DNA of 8,823 bases from a bacterium (lineage in GTDB: Bacteria; SM23-31; JAUVVT01), in the NCBI GenBank assembly GCA_030616165.1, contig JAUWXV010000156.1, positions 1 to 8,823 on the forward strand, written 5' to 3'. Each line of letters begins with the position of its first letter. The stretch's first letter is position 1. A model generated the notes under the pieces. The model did no database searches and was not told where the DNA came from. It worked only from the letters and a program-made list of their open reading frames with translations. A program made the position numbers and the translations under genes. Positions 1 to 6,508 of this stretch are shown here, piece after piece.

Positions 1-1
1 T

Positions 2-1108
2 CTATTTTGTCGGGATTATCTTAAAGAGACACTTTTAGAATCTGATAATAATTTACTTATAAACCAATTTACGGGAGAAAGTGCCCTTATAATAAATGGA
101 AGGTTATTAGCTAACGGATTGAAGAATAAAGTCCCTCTTGATGGTGAAGACTGCATATATACATATAAGGGAGAAGTTGCAGCAGTTAGAGTTTCTGGGG
201 ATAATTTAAAAAAGGTATTGAATTCTTTGAAAAATCTCCATTTAGAAAAAGGCATTAATATAAAATCCAAAGAAATAAATGTTGATATTATTGAATACAG
301 TTGGAATCTTATTCAAAACAATAGTAAGGAGATTGAATCAGATTTTAGTATAATTAATAAAAAAGGAGATATAAACGGAGCCATACACGAAAACGTCAAT
401 CTAATCAACCGCCCTGAGATATTTATCGGTCAGGGCACTTCAATTTATCCAAATGTTGTTATTGATGCAGAAGAAGGTCCTATCTACATCGGCAATAATG
501 TGAAAATTCTTCCGCATACCGCTATAGTTGGTCCAGTTTTTATAGGTGATAATTCACTTGTTAAAGTAGGGTCAAAAATTTACGAAGGCACAAGTTTTGG
601 AGAATACTGCAAAGTTGCCGGCGAAATTGAAAGTTCAATTATTCATTCCTATTCCAACAAGCAGCATGATGGGTTCCTCGGTCATTCTTATGTTGGGAAA
701 TGGGTAAACCTTGGTGCAGGAACATCTGTGAGTGACCTGAAAAATAATTATGGTAGTGTAAAGGTATATGTTGATGGAGAAATTGTGGATAGTAATTTCA
801 GATTTGTTGGAAGCTTTATTGGAGACCACAGCAAAACCGGTATTAATTCTATGTTCAATACCGGAACAGTAATGGGTTATTCCTGTAATGTATTTGGAAC
901 AGATTTTCCCCCCAAATATATAGCCTCATTCATCTGGGGAGGGACAAAAGGTTTTACTACCTATACTCCTGAAAAAAGTATCCAAACTGCTAAAATCGTT
1001 ATGCAAAGAAGAAAAGTTACTTTCACAAAAGCAGATGAAAAATTATACCGTGAAATATTTAGACTAACAGAAAAAGAAAGAACCGCTTTTCTTCAAGAGA
1101 ATATTTAA
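2..1108 (+). CDS. GlmU-family sugar nucleotidyltransferase / hexapeptide acyltransferase-like protein (5' end outside window)
   Basis: The reading frame is open from the first complete codon at position 2, so the gene starts upstream of the window; the TTG at 119 is internal. The 368 visible residues begin near the end of a degenerate nucleotidyltransferase domain (Pfam NTP_transf_4 type), with the family hallmark INGRLL at about 98-115. A left-handed beta-helix follows from about nt 413, with repeats such as IGQGTSIYPNVVI and IGNNVKILPHTAIVG. Next comes the block GHSYVGKWVNLGAGT (nt 680-724) and then DLKNNYG. These correspond to the GlmU acetyltransferase core (GHLTYLGD, NIGAGT, NYDG). Roughly 40-60 N-terminal residues are probably missing, judging by the family. 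Seen: the beta-helix and motifs. Known: such proteins are annotated as GlmU-family sugar-1-phosphate nucleotidyltransferases, with poorly proven substrates. Inferred: a cytoplasmic role in amino-sugar nucleotide synthesis, given nagB and a second GlmU-like gene immediately downstream. Confidence 0.85.
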   Translation, partial: LFCRDYLKETLLESDNNLLINQFTGESALIINGRLLANGLKNKVPLDGEDCIYTYKGEVAAVRVSGDNLKKVLNSLKNLHLEKGINIKSKEINVDIIEYSWNLIQNNSKEIESDFSIINKKGDINGAIHENVNLINRPEIFIGQGTSIYPNVVIDAEEGPIYIGNNVKILPHTAIVGPVFIGDNSLVKVGSKIYEGTSFGEYCKVAGEIESSIIHSYSNKQHDGFLGHSYVGKWVNLGAGTSVSDLKNNYGSVKVYVDGEIVDSNFRFVGSFIGDHSKTGINSMFNTGTVMGYSCNVFGTDFPPKYIASFIWGGTKGFTTYTPEKSIQTAKIVMQRRKVTFTKADEKLYREIFRLTEKERTAFLQENI

Positions 1109-1200
1109 ATAATTGTGCTATTTTTTTACATTTCTTTTACAAAAATAGTGGAATATAAAATATTTAGAAATTAAACTTTAAACCAGAGGAGTGGTAAAAA

Positions 1201-1965
1201 ATGGAAGTAATAATAAAAGAAAATTACGAAGAATTAAGCAAATTTGCAGCCCAATTTATCACAGACCAGATAAATAACAAACCTGATACAGTCCTCGGAT
1301 TGGCGACTGGAAGTACCCCTTTAGGAACTTATAAAGAATTAATAAATCTACATAAAGAAAACAAAGTTGATTTTTCCCAAGTTGCGAGTTTCAATCTTGA
1401 CGAATATGTCGGACTTCCAAAAGAACATTCACAGAGTTATTATTACTTTATGAATGAGAATTTCTTCAAACATATAAATATTAAACCTGAGAACTGGTAT
1501 TTGCCAGATGGAATGGCAAAAGACATTCCTCAATCCTGTGAGGAATACGAAAAAAAGATTAAAGAATACGGAGGAATAGACATACAGATTCTTGGTATAG
1601 GAGGGAATGGACATATTGCTTTCAATGAGCCCGGTTCTTCACTTGCATCAAGAACAAGGGTCAAAACTCTGGACGAAAAAACTATATCGGATAATTCAAG
1701 ATTCTTTGACAGCATCGATGAAGTTCCAAGATATGCGATAACTATGGGAATTGGAACAATTATGGAGGCGAAAATCATAATACTACTGGCAAATGGAGAA
1801 AATAAAGCTGATGCAATTGTAAAGACCGCTGAAGGACCGATAACATCAATGGTTCCAGCATCTATAGTTCAGCTTCATCCAAGAGCTACAATTATTGTTG
1901 ACAAAGCCGCCGCATCAAAACTAACAAGAGAGTATTCATCAGAACCAGCGAAGTTGAATTTATAG
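1201..1965 (+). CDS. nagB: Glucosamine-6-phosphate deaminase
   Basis: This 254-aa protein interconverts glucosamine-6-phosphate with fructose-6-phosphate and ammonia in the cytoplasm. The phosphate-binding loop LGLATGSTPLG (residues 32-42) is intact. So are FNLDEYVGL, with the general-base Asp67, and GIGGNGHIAFNEP (132-144), with His138 and Glu143. Asn136 replaces the Asp141 of the E. coli enzyme, a substitution I recall as common in Bacillus-type enzymes. The SSLASRTRVK block, which holds several E. coli allosteric-site residues, is present. The C-terminus is about 12 residues shorter than in E. coli NagB (266 aa) and has no obvious counterpart of its Tyr254 segment. The start is supported by AGAGGAG at 1185-1191, nine bases ahead of the ATG. 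It lies 92 bp after a GlmU-family gene and 41 bp before a GlmU-like gene. The usual role is catabolic, but this context would also fit the reverse reaction, making GlcN-6-P for UDP-amino-sugar synthesis (inference). Confidence 0.96.
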   Translation: MEVIIKENYEELSKFAAQFITDQINNKPDTVLGLATGSTPLGTYKELINLHKENKVDFSQVASFNLDEYVGLPKEHSQSYYYFMNENFFKHINIKPENWYLPDGMAKDIPQSCEEYEKKIKEYGGIDIQILGIGGNGHIAFNEPGSSLASRTRVKTLDEKTISDNSRFFDSIDEVPRYAITMGIGTIMEAKIIILLANGENKADAIVKTAEGPITSMVPASIVQLHPRATIIVDKAAASKLTREYSSEPAKLNL

Positions 1966-2006
1966 ATTACATAAAATATACAAAGTAATAAAAATAGTAA
2001 TGCTAT

Positions 2007-3062
2007 ATGGAAAAAATTGAAAACTCTGCATCTGTGATTTTGGCTGCCGGAAAAGGAACAAGAATGAAATCCGGTTTAAATAAACTCCTTCACGAGATTT
2101 CTGGAAATCCTCTTATGAAGTATATAGCAGATACGGTCATAGAAGCAGGAATTGAAAAAAACATTATTGTTATTGGAAAGAATGGGGATGAACTAAGAAA
2201 AGAGCTCGGTGTAGAATTTGAATATGCAGTTCAGGAAGAACCTTTGGGAACCGGCCATGCCCTTATCTGTGCAAAAGAACACCTTAAAGGATTTACTGGC
2301 GACCTCTGTGTATTTGTGGGGGATGCTCCATTTTTAACTGCCGAAATTATCAAAAACCTGATAAAAAAACATCGTGATATCAATGCCGATGCCACCCTGA
2401 TAACAACAATTTTTCCAAAAACTCCACCTTATGGAAGAATTCTCAGAGACACAACAGGCAAAATCCTTAGAATCGTGGAAGCAAAAGACGCTACCCGAGA
2501 TGAATTAAAAATTAGAGAAGTGAATACATCACATTACTGCTTCAAAGCAGATATAGTTTTACCACTCCTTTCAGAAATCAATAACGATAATGTCCAGAAA
2601 GAATATTACCTTACAGATATCATAGAAATTCTGGTCAATCACAAACGAAAAGTAGATAATCTCCTTGTTAAAGATTATCATATAGTTTTGGGGATAAACA
2701 ACAGAGAGGACCTTGCAACTGCTCTAAAAATTATGTATCAGCAAAAAAACAAATATTTTATGAACTCAGGTGTTACAATTATTGACCCGGGATCAACATA
2801 TATCGATAATTCCGTTAAAATCGATGTAGATACAATTATATATCCTTTTACTTTTATTGAAAAAAATTCTATCATAGGAAGCGGCTGTGTAATCGGTCCT
2901 TTTGTCAAAATTACTAATTCTTTAATTGAAGAAAACTGTCAAATCCAATATGCGTCAATTGATAACAGCACATTAGCTAAAGGAAGTGTTTTTGGTCCAT
3001 TTGCAAACCTTAAAGAGGGAAAAATCCAAAAAAATAATAAAGCCCCATTTATTCCCAGATAA
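2007..3062 (+). CDS. GlmU-like UDP-GlcNAc pyrophosphorylase lacking the acetyltransferase C-terminus
   Basis: The N-terminal 230 residues form a GlmU-type uridyltransferase domain that would join a hexosamine-1-phosphate to UTP, releasing PPi. Visible motifs are LAAGKGTRM (12-20), Lys26, Gln76, GTGHA (81-85), metal-ligand Asp106 in VGDAPF, YGR (142-144), Glu158 in VEAKDA, Asn173 in EVNTS, QKEYYLTDII (197-206) and Asn231 in INN. These match the E. coli GlmU pocket in order and spacing. Hexapeptide repeats begin near 255 and reach GPFANLKEG (330-338), after which the protein ends at 351. GlmU is usually about 450-460 aa, so everything carrying the acetyltransferase residues (E. coli Lys351, His363, Asn386 region) is absent, and no other downstream frame supplies it. 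A stop at 1998 makes ATG 2007 the first possible ATG; no Shine-Dalgarno is visible. It is probably co-transcribed with nagB. The symbol is left blank because the protein should be monofunctional. Other UDP-sugar pyrophosphorylase activities are possible. Confidence 0.88.
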   Translation: MEKIENSASVILAAGKGTRMKSGLNKLLHEISGNPLMKYIADTVIEAGIEKNIIVIGKNGDELRKELGVEFEYAVQEEPLGTGHALICAKEHLKGFTGDLCVFVGDAPFLTAEIIKNLIKKHRDINADATLITTIFPKTPPYGRILRDTTGKILRIVEAKDATRDELKIREVNTSHYCFKADIVLPLLSEINNDNVQKEYYLTDIIEILVNHKRKVDNLLVKDYHIVLGINNREDLATALKIMYQQKNKYFMNSGVTIIDPGSTYIDNSVKIDVDTIIYPFTFIEKNSIIGSGCVIGPFVKITNSLIEENCQIQYASIDNSTLAKGSVFGPFANLKEGKIQKNNKAPFIPR

Positions 3063-3139
3063 TTATCATATCATATAATAAGGGAGCAATTTATCGTATC
3101 CCTGCATTTACAAACTAACATGCAATTTAAGGGGCTTTA
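3038..3139 (+). other. Structured RNA-prone segment at the 3' end of the glmU-like gene
   Basis: A nine-base outer stem, TAAAGCCCC (3038-3046) with GGGGCTTTA (3131-3139), encloses two adjacent hairpins. These are AGGGA (3081-3085)/TCCCT (3099-3103), and a stem from 3103 with TGCATTTA pairing to TAACATGCA (one bulged C, loop CAAAC). GCAATTTA occurs twice (3086-3093, 3122-3129). The left arm lies inside the last codons of the glmU-like gene. No run of T follows the outer stem, so a standard intrinsic terminator is not evident. It could be a transcript 3'-end structure, an attenuator ahead of hppA, or chance pairing. I see no match to a known riboswitch class. Confidence 0.35.
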
Positions 3140-3298
3140 ATTTGATAAAAGATAAAATGTATTTAACCAATTATAAAATATGATTATAAATAATAATGTT
3201 AACTCTTTCAAAATTAATAAAGAAAATTTTTACTTTTATTAATCTTTATTCAATTTAAACCTTTTTATTAGAAAAACTATTAATGAGAGAGGTGCACT

Positions 3299-5296
3299 AT
3301 GGTATTGGTTTATGTTTTGCTGACTGCTGTGGTTGGTTTAATTTTTGCTAATTATCTCAGGTGGAAGATTAGACGCGAACCAACAGGCGATGAAAAAATG
3401 CAGGAAATTTCCAGAGCAATACGCGAGGGAGCTATGGCTTTCCTTTTTCGGGAATACAAAGTACTTATCATATTTATTATAGTAGTCGGAATTATTTTTG
3501 GGCTCACTCTGGAAAATGGTGGTTATACAGCACTTGCCTTTGTTATTGGCGCATTTTGCTCTGGTATTGCTGGTTTTGGAGGTATGCGTGTAGCAACGAT
3601 AGCCAATGTGCGTACTGCTCAAGCTGCAAGAAAATTGCTTGGGGATGCATTACAAATCGCTTTTCGTTCAGGTGCGGTCATGGGTCTTTTGGTAGTGAGC
3701 CTTGGTTTACTGGGACTTGTGACAATTTACACTATACTAACAGACATATTGGGTCTTGAAACTGCTCTGCAAGTATTAACAGGGTTTGGATTTGGAGCTT
3801 CATCAATTGCCCTTTTCGCTCGTGTTGGTGGTGGGATTTATACCAAGGCAGCGGATGTTGGAGCTGACCTGGTAGGAAAAGTAGAAGCCGGCATCCCCGA
3901 AGATGACCCTCGTAATCCAGCAACAATTGCAGATAATGTTGGTGATAATGTTGGTGATGTTGCTGGCATGGGTGGAGACCTTTTTGAATCGTATGTTGGT
4001 TCTCTCATTGCCGCAATAGTACTTGGCTATGAGAGTTTCGGATTAAATGGTATTAATTTACCACTTTTTATCGGCGGCACAGGAATTCTCTGTTCTATTA
4101 TTGGATGCTTTTTTGTAAAAACCGATGACGAGAAAAAAATTCATACAGCTCTCAAGTCAGGACTTTGGGTCTCTTCAATTTTAGTTATTATTGCGAGTTG
4201 GTTTATCTGTCAGTATTTCTTACCAGAAAATGGTACAGGTGTTTTCTTTGCAATTTTAACCGGTCTCATTTGCGGTGTATTAATTGGTTTGATTACTGAA
4301 TACTTTACTTCTTATTCTTATAGCCCAGTAAAAAAATTGGCTCAATCCAACAAAACTGGCCCTGCAACAGGTATTATTAATGGTTTGAGTCTTGGCTATA
4401 TGTCTGTTACTCTACCTGTACTAATAATTTGTATAACTATTGGTGTGAGCTATTATTTTGCAGGTCTATATGGTATTGCCATTTCGGCAGTTGGTATGCT
4501 TTCTACTCTGGGTATTTCTCTTGCGATAGATGCTTATGGTCCTGTTGCAGATAATGCTGGTGGAATAGTTGAAATGGCTGGTTTGGGAAAAGAAATTCGC
4601 AGTAGAACTGATGCTCTTGATAGTGCAGGAAATACGACTGCTGCTATTGGTAAAGGGTTTGCCATTGGCTCGGCTGCTCTAACTGCTTTAGCTTTATTTT
4701 CTGCTTTTTCTGTTCGTGCAAACGTTGACCTAAAGTTAACAGAACCAAAAGTTATTATTGGGCTTTTAATTGGTGGTATGTTGCCTTTCATTTTCTCAGC
4801 ACTCACTATGTCGGCGGTAGGAAAGGCTGCTTTCGCGATGATAGAAGAAGTGCGCAGACAGTTCCGTACTATCGAGGGTATTATGGAAGGCAAAGCAAAA
4901 CCCGATTATGCAAAATGTGTAGATATAGCGACTATTGGCGCTATTAAAAAAATGATTGTTCCGGGAATTATCGCCATTGCTACTCCTCTTGGTGTTGGTT
5001 ATTTCCTTGGCAATAATTGTCTCGGTGGTTTACTTGCCGGCGCATTAGTCACTGGTGTGCTCATGGCTATTTCTATGGCTAATAGTGGTGGTGCCTGGGA
5101 TAATGCAAAAAAATATATTGAAAAAGGTGAACTTGGCGGGAAAGGTAGTGATATTCATAAAGCCGCTATTGTTGGAGATACTGTTGGAGACCCATTCAAA
5201 GACACCTCTGGACCATCGCTCAATATATTGATTAAATTAATGACTATGATTTCACTACTTTTTGCTACTGCTTTTACGGCGAGTGGTTTTTTCTAA
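3299..5296 (+). CDS. hppA: Membrane-bound ion-translocating pyrophosphatase (K+-dependent, probably Na+-pumping)
   Basis: This 665-aa polytopic membrane protein hydrolyses cytoplasmic PPi and exports Na+ and/or H+. The length is normal for bacterial members. Conserved cytosolic motifs are all present: DVGADLVGKVE (186-196), EDDPRNPATIADNVGDNVGD (201-220), DAYGPVADNAGG (411-422), TDALDSAGNTTAAIGKG (437-453) and GDTVGDPFKDTSGPS (626-640). Ala448 and Gly451 occupy the positions that are Ala/Gly in K+-dependent enzymes and Lys/Thr in K+-independent ones. Glu230 in GGDLFESYVGS sits where Na+-pumping members carry their gate glutamate, so Na+ transport is the likelier prediction; dual Na+/H+ pumping cannot be excluded. 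The start follows GAGAGAGG at 3285-3292. It is separated from the upstream genes by 236 bp and followed by a terminator, so it is probably monocistronic. PPi from nucleotide-sugar synthesis next door would be one substrate source (inference). Confidence 0.96.
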   Translation: MVLVYVLLTAVVGLIFANYLRWKIRREPTGDEKMQEISRAIREGAMAFLFREYKVLIIFIIVVGIIFGLTLENGGYTALAFVIGAFCSGIAGFGGMRVATIANVRTAQAARKLLGDALQIAFRSGAVMGLLVVSLGLLGLVTIYTILTDILGLETALQVLTGFGFGASSIALFARVGGGIYTKAADVGADLVGKVEAGIPEDDPRNPATIADNVGDNVGDVAGMGGDLFESYVGSLIAAIVLGYESFGLNGINLPLFIGGTGILCSIIGCFFVKTDDEKKIHTALKSGLWVSSILVIIASWFICQYFLPENGTGVFFAILTGLICGVLIGLITEYFTSYSYSPVKKLAQSNKTGPATGIINGLSLGYMSVTLPVLIICITIGVSYYFAGLYGIAISAVGMLSTLGISLAIDAYGPVADNAGGIVEMAGLGKEIRSRTDALDSAGNTTAAIGKGFAIGSAALTALALFSAFSVRANVDLKLTEPKVIIGLLIGGMLPFIFSALTMSAVGKAAFAMIEEVRRQFRTIEGIMEGKAKPDYAKCVDIATIGAIKKMIVPGIIAIATPLGVGYFLGNNCLGGLLAGALVTGVLMAISMANSGGAWDNAKKYIEKGELGGKGSDIHKAAIVGDTVGDPFKDTSGPSLNILIKLMTMISLLFATAFTASGFF

Positions 5297-5338
5297 TAAT
5301 TATTATGCTGTAATTAAATTTTGCAATAACAATAAATA

Positions 5339-5368
5339 GGGGCAATAATTTTGCATTGCCCCCATTTT
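5339..5368 (+). terminator. Intrinsic terminator of the pyrophosphatase gene
   Basis: GGGGCAAT (5339-5346) pairs with ATTGCCCC (5355-5362) across an eight-base loop, followed shortly by TTTT. It lies 42 bp after the pyrophosphatase stop codon. The stem is perfect and GC-rich against very AT-rich flanks. The T tract is short, so termination may be incomplete. Confidence 0.75.
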
Positions 5369-5432
5369 AAAATAATTTAAATACACCTTCTCAAATTCTA
5401 ATCGAATCTTAAAACTCGCTAACTTAAAAATA

Positions 5433-5477
5433 GAAAAGTTCGAACTCTTTCGATTTGCTATTACAATAACTTATTGT
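5433..5477. promoter_or_regulatory. Two palindromes upstream of the GIY-YIG gene (possible operators)
   Basis: AGTTCGAACT (5437-5446) is a perfect ten-base palindrome. It extends to GAAA...TTTC if one extra C is allowed, and is nested inside AATCGAA (5400-5406)/TTCGATT (5449-5455). ACAATAACTTATTGT (5463-5477) is a second perfect palindrome with a one-base centre. Both lie 70-110 bp ahead of the next start codon, a usual place for repressor sites. No regulator is encoded nearby and no confident -35/-10 pair can be assigned, so the function is inferred only from symmetry and position. Confidence 0.3.
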
Positions 5478-5536
5478 GGGTCTTCCCTATATTCATTATT
5501 GTTAAATAACTATATAAAAGATGTTATATGAAATTT

Positions 5537-5542
5537 GGGAGG
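5537..5542 (+). promoter_or_regulatory. Ribosome binding site fixing the GIY-YIG gene start
   Basis: GGGAGG at 5537-5542 lies four bases before ATG 5547. A TTG at 5535 would extend the frame by four codons but would start right at this site, so ATG 5547 is the better start. Confidence 0.7.
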
Positions 5543-5546
5543 AATT

Positions 5547-6314
5547 ATGATACCTAAATATATAAAAAGAGAACATATAATCAAAGCAATAGAAGAAGTT
5601 AAGCGATTTGGAATACCAAAACGTAGAAGTTCAAAGAAGTTTCTCTTGGAATATAATGGGAAGCATTATCCACCCAAATACATCATTTCGTTAGCCAAAA
5701 AGTATGCCAATGGAAAGGAATTAGATTCATCACAGTTCGGTGGAGGTAAGGAAACAAATAATTTTCTCAGGATTTGGGGTTTCAAAATAGTAGATGTTTC
5801 ATTTTCGAAGAAGACCCTCATATCTTTTAAAGATTTACAAAGGTGTAAGAAGATGATTATATATGTGGGTGACTCCAGAGATGTGATAAGGCGCATCCGT
5901 ACTAATCATTGTAGAGGAAACATAGAAGCTTCTGCTCTTCGGAGACATGTAGCAGAGGCAAAAGGGTATAGAATAAAATCAGCGAAACGCACCAGCGGTT
6001 CAACGAGAGTTAGAATAGATCTACCAGATCCACATACTGGAGAAATGGATGTTAAAGATTATATTCGTTCTGGAGAGTGGAAATACATAATTTGTGATTC
6101 TGAATACGAAGCCAAAAATTTTCAATGGTATGTAATAGATCAATTAAAACCGCTTCTAAACAAGAATTGTAATCCTTGGAACATTGGAAATCTTAAGAGA
6201 TATCAAGATCTATTATCTCAACTCACAAATTCTCCAGCACTAAATTATGATGAACTAAAAGGCATGCAATCTGGCCCAGGTGTTTATGTTTTGTATCATC
6301 ATAAGAGACCTTGA
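5547..6314 (+). CDS. GIY-YIG nuclease-like protein with an interrupted second GIY-YIG domain
   Basis: This is a 255-aa protein. Residues 1-82 form a small domain with the pattern YNGKHYPPKYIISLAKKYA and a GGKETNNFLRIWGF end. It resembles the N-terminal head domain seen in some ScoMcrA-like and other restriction-type nucleases (family resemblance from memory, moderate certainty). Residues about 102-208 look like a GIY-YIG fold that starts at its second strand: IIYVGDSRDVIRRI, then a late Glu in SEYEAKNFQWYVIDQLKPLLN, the usual place of the metal-binding glutamate. I see no clear GIY strand before it. Residues 242-255 (SGPGVYVLYHHKRP) are a textbook first strand of a second GIY-YIG domain, but the protein then stops. 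The start is set by GGGAGG at 5537. It sits alone between a terminator and a REP doublet, as expected of accessory DNA. The role could be DNA cleavage or defence, or it may be a decaying gene; activity is doubtful. Confidence 0.7.
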   Translation: MIPKYIKREHIIKAIEEVKRFGIPKRRSSKKFLLEYNGKHYPPKYIISLAKKYANGKELDSSQFGGGKETNNFLRIWGFKIVDVSFSKKTLISFKDLQRCKKMIIYVGDSRDVIRRIRTNHCRGNIEASALRRHVAEAKGYRIKSAKRTSGSTRVRIDLPDPHTGEMDVKDYIRSGEWKYIICDSEYEAKNFQWYVIDQLKPLLNKNCNPWNIGNLKRYQDLLSQLTNSPALNYDELKGMQSGPGVYVLYHHKRP

Positions 6315-6434
6315 AGGATTGCAAGAGCATATTCAACGCATTGCCTAATATATTTATCTGTTTAGGTATTTGACATTACCAAAACCGCCTTCAGCGACTT
6401 CAAATACACTAAAGACGTTATAGAAATAATATAA
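6304..6434 (+). pseudogene. Probable decayed C-terminal remnant of the GIY-YIG domain
   Basis: Beginning at 6304, one frame away from the gene that stops at 6314, the DNA reads RDLEGLQEHIQRIA and then a stop at 6346-6348. That matches what normally follows the YIG strand in GIY-YIG domains (a D-L..L..H pattern). A further stretch in the original frame, 6366-6434, reads VFDITKTAFSDFKYTKDVIEII before a stop. The expected strand between KRP and RDLE is missing. This suggests a small deletion plus frameshift that cut the gene short. The second stretch is much less certain than the first. Confidence 0.4.
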
Positions 6435-6508
6435 TTTAATAATTAAGATAAAACAATGTGTAATATCAAAATTTTTATGAAAAAATATGAAAAAATGTTT
6501 CGAGCAAC

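Noticed and set aside
119-121. TTG as the start of the first gene
   Set aside because: The frame is open to the window edge and the upstream residues fit the family (INGRLL block), so the gene begins outside.
1118-1148. CTATTTTT/AAAAATAG hairpin between the first gene and nagB as a terminator
   Set aside because: The stem is almost entirely A-T with a 15-base loop and no following T run; it is too weak to call in such AT-rich DNA.
4534-4893. A 119-codon open frame on the minus strand inside the pyrophosphatase gene
   Set aside because: It lies antisense to strongly conserved pyrophosphatase motifs, resembles no family I know and lacks a ribosome site; it is a by-product of that gene's codon pattern.
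6344-6366. CCTAA/TTAGG hairpin after the GIY-YIG gene as a terminator
   Set aside because: It is a five-base stem with a 13-base loop and no T tract behind it.
6370-6375. TTGACA as a -35 box in the non-coding interval
   Set aside because: The sequence 16-18 bases downstream is AGCGAC-like, with no -10 resemblance; the nearest TACACT is about 29 bases away.
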